From: Tardiphaga sp. 709
GTDB taxonomy: Bacteria > Pseudomonadota > Alphaproteobacteria > Rhizobiales > Xanthobacteraceae
Reading direction: 5' to 3'
Length of the DNA: 64,000 bases
Assembly (NCBI RefSeq): GCF_032401055.1
Contig: NZ_CP135530.1
Location: 35,802 to 99,801, forward strand
The number at the start of each line of letters is the position of its first letter. The first letter of the stretch is position 1. The notes under the pieces were generated by a model, which did no database searches, was not told the DNA's origin, and was given only the letters and a program-made list of their open reading frames with translations. Below, in pieces: positions 29,066 to 37,424 of this stretch. The position numbers and the translations under genes were made by a program.

Positions 29066-29983
29066 ATGAGCCCAGATGTTGCTTCGCGCCCGGTTCGGAC
29101 GGAGCCAGAAGAGCTGGTCCCGTCGCGCTACGCAGTGAAGATCGGCGAGATTGACGTGCTGGTGATCAGCGATGGAGTACTCCCGCTTCCAACCACCATG
29201 TTGGGCCATAATGCCGACCCGAAAGCCCGTGCTGCCTGGATGCACCACATGTTCCTACCGCCGGACGCTTTCGATTGGGCGCTCAATGCAGTCGTCGTGC
29301 GTAGCGGCGGCAAGACCATCCTCATCGACGCAGGCTTGGGATCGGACCCCGATTTGAACCTGCCGCGAGCCGGACAGTTGATCAAGCGAGTGGAGAGCGC
29401 CGGCATCAACCTCGCGTCGGTCACCGACATTGTGCTGACGCACATGCACATGGATCACATTGGCGGCCTGCTCGTCCCCGGTATCAAGGATCGGCTTCCC
29501 CCCGACGTACAGATCCATGTGGCCGCAGCCGAGGTCAGTTTTTGGGACGCGCCGGATTTCTCCCACACGGCCATGCCACCGGGCTTCCCGGATGCACTGC
29601 GGGCAACTGCCAAGCGGTTCGTCAAGGAGTATCACAACCGGCTACGGCAATTTGACGAGGAATACGAAGTCGCCCCGGGTGTGATCGTCCGTCGCACCGG
29701 TGGCCATACGCCCGGACACAGCATCGTCCGCGTGGCTTCAGGCAAAGACGCTCTCACCTTCGCCGGCGACGCCGTGTTTACGGTGGGATTCGATCATCCC
29801 GACTGGTTCAATGGCTTCGAACACGATCCCGAAGAGGCAGCACGCGTTCGCACGCGCTTGTTAAAAGAGATCGCAGCCACCGAGGAATTGCTGGTAGCCA
29901 CGCACATGCCATTTCCGTCCGTCGGACGCGTGGCGATCGACGGGAATGTCTTTCGATGGGTGCCGGTGTATTGGGACTTTTGA
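29066..29983 (+). CDS. metallo-beta-lactamase-fold hydrolase (copy 2)
   Basis: A 305-residue paralogue of the protein at 26696-27649, alike over most of its length. Metal ligands are in LTHMHMDHIGG, GGHTPGHSIV, FAGDAVF and VATHMPFPSVG. The N-terminal residues read PEELVPSRYAVKIGEIDVLV, against PDELVPSRYALRVGEIEVLV in copy 1. CAGGAGA lies 5 nt before the ATG. The fold hydrolyses esters, lactones or phosphotriesters in different families; no substrate can be assigned. Having two copies around an exported hydrolase hints at a local duplication. Confidence 0.9.
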   Translation: MSPDVASRPVRTEPEELVPSRYAVKIGEIDVLVISDGVLPLPTTMLGHNADPKARAAWMHHMFLPPDAFDWALNAVVVRSGGKTILIDAGLGSDPDLNLPRAGQLIKRVESAGINLASVTDIVLTHMHMDHIGGLLVPGIKDRLPPDVQIHVAAAEVSFWDAPDFSHTAMPPGFPDALRATAKRFVKEYHNRLRQFDEEYEVAPGVIVRRTGGHTPGHSIVRVASGKDALTFAGDAVFTVGFDHPDWFNGFEHDPEEAARVRTRLLKEIAATEELLVATHMPFPSVGRVAIDGNVFRWVPVYWDF

Positions 29984-30058
29984 CCGCTGGATACCCGACA
30001 TCCGCACGACGGCGGCCGGCCTGAATAAGGCCGGCCCGAACGAGGCTTAGCTCCTGCC

Positions 30059-31051
30059 ATGTTTGGCGATGATCATCTACTACCGCTCATCCTGCTCAAC
30101 GTCCTCGGCATTGTCGGCATCTGCGTCTGGCATCTGCAGGGCCGCGGCCGCCCAACAAGCCGCCTGATCGTACAGATCCTGTTCTTCGCCAGCATGAGCC
30201 TAGTGCTCTTCATGGCAGGGATTCCTCCGAATCGGGCTGATGATATCCACACTCATGACTTTGCCGCGCTGCTCGCAAAAATGGCTGGAGTTCTTTGGTG
30301 GACCCACCTCGCATGGACAGTAATCGGCTTCATCCACATCTATGTGAGGCTGAACCACAAACCGCGCGAAGCCCATCTGATTCAGGATATGGCCGTTGCC
30401 GTGATCTATCTGGGCGCAGTGCTCTCGATCATACGCTTTGTGTTCGGAATGCCGCTCGGCACCCTGGTGACGACCTCTGGCGTAGTCGCCGTCATCTTTG
30501 GCCTCGCGTTGCAGAACACGCTCGGAGACGTCTTCTCCGGCATCGCGCTAACGCTTGGCAGAGCCTATATGCTCGGCGACTGGATCCGATTGAGCGACGG
30601 CACCGAGGGTCGCGTCATCGAAACCAACTGGCGTTCAACCAATCTTCTCACCGGCGCCAACAACATCGTCGTATTGCCGAATAGCATTCTAGCACGCCAG
30701 GGCGTTACAAACCTTAGCCGTCCAGACGAAACGCACCTCATCGCTCTGAAAGTCCGCATAGCGACAGACAAAACCCCACGCTTCATCGAAGAGGAGTTGA
30801 AGTCCGTACTGGAAGCTAGCACTTGCATCGTCAGAGATCCCGCGCCGGTTGCTTCGCTGATGACCATTGACGCGGTCGCTGTAGAGGCAGAGCTGCAGTT
30901 CCGGGTCGCCAGCCTAGCCATAGGAACAGCAGCTAAGAACGAAATTATCCATCTGCTCCACTGTAGGTGCAGAATGAATGGTTTTTCGCTGGCAATGCCT
31001 ACGGGATTGTCTCCTTGCCAAGCATATTACAGGCCAGCAGAGAAGGACTAA
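30059..31051 (+). CDS. MscS-family mechanosensitive channel
   Basis: A 330-residue membrane protein. Hydrophobic helices lie at about residues 8-26, 38-55, 70-95 and 110-130. The MscS core follows: GVVAVIFGLALQNTLGDVFS (pore-lining TM3 and its extension) and the cytoplasmic beta domain starting GRAYMLGDWIRL with the phrase VVLPNSILA. Related channels in this bacterial group often carry an extra cyclic-nucleotide-binding domain at the C-terminus; here the protein stops soon after the MscS cage, so it either never had one or lost it. Such channels release solutes on hypo-osmotic shock. Confidence 0.88.
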   Translation: MFGDDHLLPLILLNVLGIVGICVWHLQGRGRPTSRLIVQILFFASMSLVLFMAGIPPNRADDIHTHDFAALLAKMAGVLWWTHLAWTVIGFIHIYVRLNHKPREAHLIQDMAVAVIYLGAVLSIIRFVFGMPLGTLVTTSGVVAVIFGLALQNTLGDVFSGIALTLGRAYMLGDWIRLSDGTEGRVIETNWRSTNLLTGANNIVVLPNSILARQGVTNLSRPDETHLIALKVRIATDKTPRFIEEELKSVLEASTCIVRDPAPVASLMTIDAVAVEAELQFRVASLAIGTAAKNEIIHLLHCRCRMNGFSLAMPTGLSPCQAYYRPAEKD

Positions 31052-31057
31052 CTCCCC

Positions 31058-31270
31058 GTGGTTGACGCGCCATGGTCTCGGTATGCTAATGCTGCGAGGC
31101 TCGCCAACAAGAGTTCTTGCATCGAGATCGGCGGCCGAACCAAGTCCGCATTTGCGATCATCGACGGCACCAAGAGCGGTGCCCGCAAGCTCAAAGCCCG
31201 CTTTCCCCGGCTTCCGATCCAGATCTACAACGCCCGCGACAAGAACCGTCTGGACGTTCCGGCCCCCTGA
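31058..31270 (+). CDS. small hypothetical protein, doubtful
   Basis: A 70-residue basic frame starting with GTG 7 nt after the MscS stop. The sequence GRTKSAFAIIDGTKSGARKL looks protein-like, but no family is recognised and the ribosome binding site (GAGAAGGA) is farther than ideal. It may be a short real gene in the MscS transcript or a truncated remnant. Confidence 0.35.
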   Translation: MVDAPWSRYANAARLANKSSCIEIGGRTKSAFAIIDGTKSGARKLKARFPRLPIQIYNARDKNRLDVPAP

Positions 31271-31687
31271 CCAAGAAGCCTCTGCACCTTCATTCGGGCC
31301 TGTGCGATCCCCATATTTGGAATGGTGCCGATTCTATAACCCGAACATCCGGGCATTTCTGAATTTCTAGTCGAACTGGTCCCCTCTCCTGCGCCATGGG
31401 ATCGTTACCTAGCGGAGGCGCGTCGCGCCGATACCATCACGCAGGAAGCCGTTTGATAGCGATTCTCTAACCGCTTTCTGGCGATGATAAGCGACTTAGC
31501 GATTGCGAGACAAAGAACCGCCTCATTGTCGAAATCTCCCTCGCGAACGTTGCCGCGGTGCCGATAGAGGCGCGCAGGACCTCATTCGAAAAGTGTTTGG
31601 CGGAGGCGCTCGTCAAGAAGTCCTAATGCTAACGCAGGTCCGGCCCCCTGCCCCCTGCCATCATGGGCAAAGGAGGAGCCACTGATC
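31271..31687. other. intergenic, probable gene remnants
   Basis: About 417 nt with no intact gene. One short frame ending near 31457 reads VPSPAPWDRYLAEARRADTI, which looks like coding relic but cannot be assigned. A strong AAAGGAGGAG at 31669-31678 precedes the arr gene. Confidence 0.35.
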
Positions 31688-32101
31688 GTGTCAGCCCCCG
31701 GTGTGTTTAAACAGTCATTCTTTCATGGCACGCGCGCCAACCTCAAACCCGGCGATCTCATCACTGTGGGCTATCCCTCGAACTTCGAGGAAAATCGGTC
31801 TTGGTCTTGGGTATACTTTTCAAGCACTTTAGATGCTGCGATTTGGGGCGCCGAACTCGCTCTCGGAGGCATTAAAGAACGAATTTGCGTTGTGGAGCCG
31901 ACAGGCTCCTTTGCAGATGATCCAAATCTCACCGATAAGAAATTCCCCGGCAACCCGACGATGTCTTACCGATCGAAGGAGCCGTTGCTTGTAATCGCGG
32001 AGGTATTCAATTGGACCGGACACGCCGCCGAGCAGCTTCAGTATATGAAAGATAGTCTAGCCAAACTCAAAGAAGAGGGAAAGCAACAGGTCATAGATTG
32101 A
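31688..32101 (+). CDS. arr: rifamycin ADP-ribosyltransferase (Arr)
   Basis: A 137-residue enzyme that inactivates rifamycins by transferring ADP-ribose from NAD+ to the drug. The family pattern is intact: FFHGTRANLKPGDLI, WVYFSSTLDAAIWGAELA, VEPTGSFADDPNLTDKKFPG and SYRSKEPLLVI. The catalytic candidates are His13, Tyr43 and an Asp at 77 or 78, matching the His/Tyr/Asp set known from the mycobacterial enzyme. The start is the GTG at 31688; the AAAGGAGG upstream is 11 nt away. Codon use is AT-richer than in the neighbouring signalling genes, and the gene stands alone between decayed sequence, both suggesting transfer. Confidence 0.93.
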   Translation: MSAPGVFKQSFFHGTRANLKPGDLITVGYPSNFEENRSWSWVYFSSTLDAAIWGAELALGGIKERICVVEPTGSFADDPNLTDKKFPGNPTMSYRSKEPLLVIAEVFNWTGHAAEQLQYMKDSLAKLKEEGKQQVID

Positions 32102-32188
32102 GGTGGCGTTCATAAGCGGCCGGGCTAGCGCGGTCGTGACCAAAGAACGAGACCTTCCTGACCGATTGTAATTTCGGAAACGCCGAAC

Positions 32189-32470
32189 ATGTCGATGAGT
32201 ATTATTCTTAGGAGAGTTGCATTGCTGATCGCAGCAGCGGTTCTCTTCGCTATTCTCGACGTGATCTTTGCGATCATCTGCATGTTTATCCACTCAAAAC
32301 TCTGGCTGGGGCGGGTCGATATCGAAGCCTACCACACGGCGGCAGTTCTGGTTTGGCCAATGCTGCTGGGGGGATTAGTGTCGTGCGCAGGACTCTGTTG
32401 GGTGTGGAAGCTGTCTGGCGAAGATAGAGCCAGCCCGGTCCGGCAGAGCGATACAGATCCGGCTCGATAG
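32189..32470 (+). CDS. small membrane protein
   Basis: A 93-residue protein with two hydrophobic helices, residues about 8-34 (LRRVALLIAAAVLFAILDVI) and 48-70 (AVLVWPMLLGGLVSCAGLCW). The C-terminus is polar. No family recognised. It starts a run of three very short membrane-protein genes. Confidence 0.5.
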   Translation: MSMSIILRRVALLIAAAVLFAILDVIFAIICMFIHSKLWLGRVDIEAYHTAAVLVWPMLLGGLVSCAGLCWVWKLSGEDRASPVRQSDTDPAR

Positions 32471-32685
32471 ATCCGCATCGATGATCAATGGCGACGCCCG
32501 GTCCAAGCAACCACACGGCGACCGCCCCAACGAGGGCCGGTGACTAAGGTGAAGAGTTCAAGATGCTGTCGTCGGAGCGCTTATTTCTTGGTACCGATCG
32601 CCCTTCTAGCGGGCTACGGATCGAAACTTGCAGCGTCACGCTTATCCGCATGGTGGGCTTGGTTTAAGATCCTGTTGAGGCGGTT

Positions 32686-32853
32686 ATGCTAGCCGCTTGC
32701 TTATTTGCCTTCATCGCAGCGTTGCAATTTTACCAAGGCGGCCATGATGAGCTCGGCTTGTCGATGATATTGGTAACGCTCGCAAGACTCGGGGTTCTGG
32801 TTTGCGGCAGCGCAATTGTCGGCAACCTCGTAGGAATGCAGCCGCGCCCCTGA
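32686..32853 (+). CDS. 55-residue membrane protein
   Basis: A short frame beginning MLAACLFAFIAALQFYQGG with two hydrophobic segments, the second MILVTLARLGVLVCGSAIVG. GTTGAGG lies 6 nt before the ATG at 32686. The build suggests a small integral membrane protein. No family recognised. The stop at 32851-32853 touches the promoter-like element of the next gene. Confidence 0.5.
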   Translation: MLAACLFAFIAALQFYQGGHDELGLSMILVTLARLGVLVCGSAIVGNLVGMQPRP

Positions 32854-32883
32854 CGCCTTCCCCGCATCGGGTAAAATGGCGGG
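32851..32883 (+). promoter_or_regulatory. repeated promoter-like element, copy 1
   Basis: CTGACG and TAAAAT (32872-32877) lie 16 nt apart, like -35 and -10 boxes, and TAAAAT is followed by GGCGGG and then the ATG at 32884. The element matches the one at 36339-36372 over about 35 nt. If the -10 box works, transcription would begin at or within a few bases of the ATG, giving a nearly leaderless message. Confidence 0.45.
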
Positions 32884-32979
32884 ATGAAAGCAGACGGGCG
32901 GCTAGCAATCTTTTGTCTCGTTTGTTTCTCTATTTTGATAGCGTGCATCGTGGTGGAGAAATACTGGGATTCCTCTTAG
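32884..32979 (+). CDS. 31-residue single-helix membrane protein
   Basis: A very short frame: MKADGRLAIFCLVCFSILIA followed by CIVVEKYWDSS. It has one hydrophobic helix flanked by charged ends, typical of a small membrane protein. Its start context is shared with the 33-residue gene at 36373. It overlaps the stop of the convergent outer-membrane gene by 4 nt. Function unknown; could be a regulator of a membrane partner. Confidence 0.45.
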   Translation: MKADGRLAIFCLVCFSILIACIVVEKYWDSS

Positions 32980-34667
32980 TCGGTATTAAACGAATAGGCC
33001 GCTTGCAGGAAGCCGCCGTAGCGCTCGGTGCGGACCGGCAGGGTCTGACAGGGACATGGCGTGCCGAAGAAATTGGTCTTGGCATCCTCCGTGGCCCACA
33101 TCGCCCAATAGCGCGCGCCTGCACCGACGGAGAATGACGGCGTCACATAATATGAGAGGATCGTTTCCAGCTGCACGCCCCTGCCTTCGCCGCTCTCCGG
33201 CGAGCGGGTATCATATGCGTTGCGCAACACGTGGTCGTCGACGCCCGAAAAACGAACATAAGGCAGATAGGCCGCATCGCCGGTGAGCTTCAGCCGATCG
33301 TTCAGCATGACGACTCCGTTAAGGCCGACTCGCAACGAATGCCACGTATCGTCCTCCGTGATCGCCAGCGTCGATCCAGGGATCGCCGGCACACAAGGTG
33401 CCGCGACGGTCGCATTGGCGATCTGCGTGCAGCCATAGGCCGATTTGTTCTCACGATAATAATTGTAGCCAATGAATGGGCCCACATTGACTCCCGGGCC
33501 GCGGATAAACGCATAGCCGACATCGACTGTGGCATAGGCGATGCTTCCCTGCACGGGGTCCGACACCGTGTTCGAATAGGGAACACCGTAGCCGGGCATC
33601 CAGTCCTCGTCGTTCATCTTGCCGCTCAGCAACTTACCGCCGCCGATGAAGCCTTTGAGGAAGAAATCTGCCAGGCCATCGACACGACCGAACACTTCGC
33701 CGGAGGCTGCCGGACTCTCATATGTCAGCCGCGAGTTCAGGATGTTCTGCTGTGTAGGATCGGTGCCTGCGCCGAGATCCTTCTGAAAACGACCCGACGA
33801 ATACCAGACGCGGCCGCCGATCTCGATGTCACCTCGCATGCTCGGATCTTCAACGCTTTGCGAGCCACGCAAATACATGTTCTCGGAATCGTCCCACCGC
33901 GCATCGGTATCGCCGCCGAACTTCATGTTCAGCCCGACTTTGACAGTCTGGATGTTCTGCGAAACGCTAGTGCTGCCTGGTGGCGTCGTCCCATAGAGCG
34001 CAAAAGGCGGAAACGGCTGGAAATAGCTGCCGGGCGTCGCCATGCGGAAGCTGTTGAAACCGGCATAGTCGTATTCCACCTTCACCGACCAAGCTGGCGC
34101 CACCGCCCGTTCGACGCCGACGCCTGCGGTCCAGCCCCATTGGCTGTTCTTTGTGCCAGTCGAGAGGTCGATCGGGTTGGTATTGATATCAATCTGCTGA
34201 TTGAGCCAGGCGACGCCACCTTTGGCATAGAGCAAGCTGCGTCCGGCCTCGCCAGTCGCGAAGCCAACGCGCCCTGTAACGGTGCCCAGTGCGTTCTGCC
34301 GCACCCGGCAATTGGCCGACAGGAAATAGCCGGATGACGCGAGGCATGTATTGGTACCATTGGAACCGACTGCGCTAATATCGGCCTCGACGCCCAGCAC
34401 CAGATTCCGGTTCGGCTGAAAATTAAAGCCTACCTGCGCGCCCCCCAAAGCCGTCGGCGTTCTGACATCGCCGCCATAAACGGCCGGGCCGTTGCTATCC
34501 GTGAATCTGGATTGTCCCAATCCGCTGCCGACATGGACGCCGACATAAGGTCCGGCCCATGTCCAAACCGCGAGGGGATAAGGCTGACCGTATTCGGGCA
34601 GATCCGCAGCGACCGCTTGGCTTGCGCCAAGCAGCAGAAAAGCAACGACAATAGATACTTTGGTCAT
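32976..34667 (-). CDS. outer-membrane beta-barrel protein
   Basis: A 563-residue protein with a signal peptide (residues 1-21, ending SQAVAADL) and a sequence typical of the Omp25/opacity-type barrels of Rhizobiales in the N-terminal half (WTWAGPYVGVHVGSGLGQSR, then AQVGFNFQPNRNLVLGVEAD and VKVEYDYAGFNSF). The C-terminal half (from about 270) forms a second barrel-like domain with strands such as RVWYSSGRFQ and YGGFLQAAYSF; the last residues are FNTD. The doubled build is unusual in length. Likely surface exposed in the outer membrane; function unknown. Confidence 0.85.
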   Translation of the reverse strand: MTKVSIVVAFLLLGASQAVAADLPEYGQPYPLAVWTWAGPYVGVHVGSGLGQSRFTDSNGPAVYGGDVRTPTALGGAQVGFNFQPNRNLVLGVEADISAVGSNGTNTCLASSGYFLSANCRVRQNALGTVTGRVGFATGEAGRSLLYAKGGVAWLNQQIDINTNPIDLSTGTKNSQWGWTAGVGVERAVAPAWSVKVEYDYAGFNSFRMATPGSYFQPFPPFALYGTTPPGSTSVSQNIQTVKVGLNMKFGGDTDARWDDSENMYLRGSQSVEDPSMRGDIEIGGRVWYSSGRFQKDLGAGTDPTQQNILNSRLTYESPAASGEVFGRVDGLADFFLKGFIGGGKLLSGKMNDEDWMPGYGVPYSNTVSDPVQGSIAYATVDVGYAFIRGPGVNVGPFIGYNYYRENKSAYGCTQIANATVAAPCVPAIPGSTLAITEDDTWHSLRVGLNGVVMLNDRLKLTGDAAYLPYVRFSGVDDHVLRNAYDTRSPESGEGRGVQLETILSYYVTPSFSVGAGARYWAMWATEDAKTNFFGTPCPCQTLPVRTERYGGFLQAAYSFNTD

Positions 34668-34860
34668 GTAACCACACTCGAACGCCGCACGGAGATTGGG
34701 CGCAGCTTCGGCGAGATTCGTTAAAATTTCGCCTTTACGTTTCGCTAACTGTGTTTTTTAGCAAGACGTCAACCATGACGGACCGACCACGCGCTTTTAA
34801 GCCCGCGCAGGACCAGACGGGGCCGGTCCCGCGCACTCACGACTGATGAACGAGGAAATC

Positions 34861-35298
34861 GTGGTTAAAAGACTGCTTGTCATCGCTGCCGTCGTCTTAG
34901 CCGCTACATTGCAGCCCGTTAACGCATGCCGCGATCTGAAATGGAACACGCGCACGCTTCTTACTAGCCTTCCGCCTGATTACGATCGCCACTCTGTCGC
35001 GGCCCAGGTTGAGATCGTTGCCGTCAACGTCCCTACGCATAATATTGAGGCGCAATGGTCTCCCGAAGCGACCGTCCGGGTCGTGACCGCTATTAAGGGG
35101 ATCAAGGTCGGAGACCAATTTATAGTCTCAACGGGTGGGACATCCTGCGACAGCTTCTTTGATCGCAACGGCGACTACTCCACTTTGCGCCCCTTCATCG
35201 TCGGTGGTTTCCTTGAACCAACGGCTGATCGAGGAGTGATTTTTATTGGGAAGTGGTTGACCGACCTAACAACGGGAACGCTGCGCCCTGCCCTTTAG
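34861..35298 (+). CDS. secreted hypothetical protein
   Basis: About 145 residues with an N-terminal signal peptide (VKRLLVIAAVVLAATLQPVN, then AC) and a mature part with Cys residues and a possible beta-sandwich fold (VRVVTAIKGIKVGDQFIVST). I prefer the GTG at 34861 because GAGGA lies 5 nt before it; an ATG at 34846 is in frame. The gene at 35438 encodes a protein with a similar plan (signal peptide, then an EIVxxxVxG/VIVIGQIS strand). Members of this type occur in Bradyrhizobium relatives; no function known. Confidence 0.65.
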   Translation: MVKRLLVIAAVVLAATLQPVNACRDLKWNTRTLLTSLPPDYDRHSVAAQVEIVAVNVPTHNIEAQWSPEATVRVVTAIKGIKVGDQFIVSTGGTSCDSFFDRNGDYSTLRPFIVGGFLEPTADRGVIFIGKWLTDLTTGTLRPAL

Positions 35299-35437
35299 GG
35301 CCTCAGGTGCTTATGACCTAGCAAACCTAACCGACACCCGAACTGATGGAATAGAAGGGATGATTGTCGCACAAAGACATTGCTATGCGTCGAGAGCGAC
35401 AGGCTTTGCGCAGGAGCGCTCGCGTACGAGCAGACCC

Positions 35438-35782
35438 ATGATCCGAACTTTTGTCACCGTAGCAGTTATCTTTAGTGGACTTTTTTCGACAAAAGCGGTT
35501 GAGGCATGCATAATGGCGGCGCAGCTCGACCTTGCCGACGTTCTATATGCCGATGTGATAGTCATTGGTCAGATCTCTGATTATGAGATCGTTCCCGGTG
35601 CCGCAAAGCAGATCCGCCAACGACCAGCTGACAGCGTGACAGTCCCGGGGAAGATTTCTGGAAATCTGGGAGATTACGCGCGGTTTATCATTACGATCAG
35701 CGAGATCCTCCGCGGCGAGGCTCCACAGGCAGATCGAAGTGCCAAACCAGTGGCTCCTTGCCCGAAGGCATTGGTGTGGTGA
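35438..35782 (+). CDS. secreted hypothetical protein, probably frameshifted
   Basis: A signal peptide (MIRTFVTVAVIFSGLFSTKA, then VEAC) and a mature part (LADVLYADVIVIGQISDYEI; FIITISEILRGEAP) resemble the protein encoded at 34861. The frame stops at 35782, but another frame carries protein-like sequence (SGSLPEGIGVVTRTVVVCIP) on to a stop at 35905-35907. A single frameshift near 35715-35750 would give a protein of about 155 residues. I annotate the intact frame and note the likely extension. Confidence 0.5.
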   Translation: MIRTFVTVAVIFSGLFSTKAVEACIMAAQLDLADVLYADVIVIGQISDYEIVPGAAKQIRQRPADSVTVPGKISGNLGDYARFIITISEILRGEAPQADRSAKPVAPCPKALVW

Positions 35783-35943
35783 CGCGAACCGTGGTCGTCT
35801 GCATTCCAGTCTCCGAATCTGTTGATACGAAGACTTTAGCGTTGCATTTGCGAATCAGGAATACTCCCGGGCCCATGACGCCATTGGACACGCGCATTGG
35901 TGCATGAAGTTAGGGGCCGCGTTTTCGCGGCCCCTGATATGAT

Positions 35944-36207
35944 TTACCAGCGGCGCCCGCCACGCCAGCCCCGGTCCCACCCGCCATAGCGTGGACCGTA
36001 TCCATACCGTGGACCGTATCCGTATCGGGGCGCATAGCCGGGGGTGCGGAAGCAACGTCCGAAGCGGTCGCAAACCAGCCTCACCTGCTCAGTGTTATGT
36101 CCGACACCTGCGCCGGTTGCCAGACCGAGCGGCATCGCCGATGCCGCACCTGATACTGCCGTGCCTGCTAGAGCGAGCAGCCCCAAAACAGCCAACTTTA
36201 ACTTCAT
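35944..36207 (-). CDS. small secreted Tyr/Gly/Arg-repeat protein
   Basis: An 87-residue exported protein. A signal peptide (MKLKLAVLGLLALAGTAVSG) is followed by a short Cys-containing stretch (VRLVCDRFGRCFRT) and a C-terminus of repeats GYGPRYGYGPRYGG ending in WRGGRRW. The Cys spacing before the repeats recalls the GCG_CRPN prefix-to-repeat family of Rhizobiales. The ATG at 36207 is preceded by CAGGA. Function unknown. Confidence 0.7.
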   Translation of the reverse strand: MKLKLAVLGLLALAGTAVSGAASAMPLGLATGAGVGHNTEQVRLVCDRFGRCFRTPGYAPRYGYGPRYGYGPRYGGWDRGWRGGRRW

Positions 36208-36338
36208 CTGGTATTTCCTGTATTCAAAAGCCCCAGTCACCACTTACCAGTTCCTTTCTGAACTGGAGGTGAGCGCGCGGATCCCCCCGTTATTTTCTGT
36301 CGCTTCAGCACTCTGGCGAGAACACCACGCCTCTCGCG

Positions 36339-36372
36339 TGACGCCCTCCCCTCCATCGTTTAAAATGGCGGG
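36339..36372 (+). promoter_or_regulatory. repeated promoter-like element, copy 2
   Basis: Matches the element at 32851-32883: TGACGCC, a C-rich spacer ending CATCG, then TTTAAAATGGCGGG and ATG. TAAAAT (36361-36366) would be the -10 box, placing the start of transcription at or near the ATG at 36373. Confidence 0.45.
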
Positions 36373-36474
36373 ATGCAGGACCATCTTTTCGATCTTATGA
36401 CTTTGGGCATCTTCCTCTTCGGCGTAGTGCTAATCCTTCAGACACACCAGGGACCAAGCGATGGCTCGTTCTGA
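36373..36474 (+). CDS. 33-residue single-helix membrane protein
   Basis: A very short frame, MQDHLFDLMTLGIFLFGVVL then ILQTHQGPSDGSF, with one hydrophobic helix (about residues 8-24). It shares its promoter-like leader with the 31-residue gene at 32884, while the proteins themselves are only alike in build. Function unknown. Confidence 0.45.
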   Translation: MQDHLFDLMTLGIFLFGVVLILQTHQGPSDGSF

Positions 36475-36573
36475 TGCGACTGTGACCGATCGCCGAGCCT
36501 ACCAGTCCGCCGTCGGTAATCTAACGGAGTGCACGATTGCTCCGGCGCGAATGAGTATGGGATTGGACAGTAC

Positions 36574-36768
36574 ATGCGCACTGAGCCAGGCGACTATGAG
36601 CTTCTCGTAAACGAACAGCGCACTGGCGGCACCTATGCCGATCTCAAGATCGCCGTGGAGGTTGCAGAGAGGCTGCACAGCAGCAATGCCCCTCACGTGA
36701 TCACGGTTCGTAGCATCTCGGCCGGTGTCGTGGTCTGGCCGCCTTCAGCCTCTGACCGGTCCCGGTGA
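36574..36768 (+). CDS. small hypothetical protein
   Basis: A 64-residue soluble protein (MRTEPGDYELLVNEQRTGGT, then ADLKIAVEVAERLHSS). The mix of strand and helix looks real, but no strong ribosome binding site is seen and the start is uncertain; a GTG at 36529 would add 15 residues. Family unknown. Confidence 0.45.
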   Translation: MRTEPGDYELLVNEQRTGGTYADLKIAVEVAERLHSSNAPHVITVRSISAGVVVWPPSASDRSR

Positions 36769-36959
36769 AACTCTCGCGCGGGGGAACACAGCATTGGTCA
36801 TCCAAGCTTAGCGCCGATTGAGAGGCGATCGTAATTATCTTTCACGACCGCTCTGAGGTCATAGTAGACAGCTGATCGGGATGAGCAATGCGATTGCGGC
36901 GGGGACAGCCGCGGCACGTTGCGACAGGGGCATTTCTATTGTCCGTCGCTTGGCTTTGA

Positions 36960-37073
36960 TCACAAGAGCAATACGGGCAAGCCTAGTACCAGCAGGAAAA
37001 TGACGAGGACGCCAAGTCCTAGGTTATCGTCGCCATTTACTTCTCTTGGGTCCGTCGGTTCGACCGTCGACAT
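36960..37073 (-). CDS. 37-residue single-helix membrane protein
   Basis: A short minus-strand frame: an acidic head (MSTVEPTDPREVNGDDN) and one hydrophobic helix (LGLGVLVIFLLVLGLPVLLL) up to the C-terminus. CAGG lies about 9 nt before the ATG. Too short for family assignment. The head-plus-helix build is found in small membrane proteins that attach to larger complexes. Confidence 0.45.
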   Translation of the reverse strand: MSTVEPTDPREVNGDDNLGLGVLVIFLLVLGLPVLLL

Positions 37074-37181
37074 TTTTCAGCCTGACAATAAGCCAGCCAC
37101 TTCTCGACGAGCCATCCAAAGCCCGTCTGCTGGCGCCTGAGATATATTCGATTTCCACCCATCACCATCGTCATTGCCTTT

Positions 37182-37424
37182 CTACGAGGCCGCTTGAAGC
37201 GTGCGAGCTTCGAGAGCTTCCATGTATTGAGTAATGGCTCTGTTTGAGAGCAGCAGACGATTCCTTATGCCCTGCCGTATCATTGTTTCGACAGAGTGAA
37301 GCAGAATGTGACTGCAGAACTCTGCGTCCTCGATCTTGCCCGCCCGTTCCAGATAATCCCATGCAATCTGGATCGCCTCTTCCATGAGTACAGCGAGGTG
37401 AACCAGCTGGTGAGGACTTCTCAT
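37182..37424 (-). CDS. small hypothetical helical protein
   Basis: An 80-residue protein rich in helix (HLAVLMEEAIQIAWDYLERA; SHILLHSVETMIRQGIRNRL). No domain recognised. Its regular amphipathic pattern and balanced composition suggest a real gene. The start at 37424 has no strong Shine-Dalgarno. Confidence 0.55.
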   Translation of the reverse strand: MRSPHQLVHLAVLMEEAIQIAWDYLERAGKIEDAEFCSHILLHSVETMIRQGIRNRLLLSNRAITQYMEALEARTLQAAS

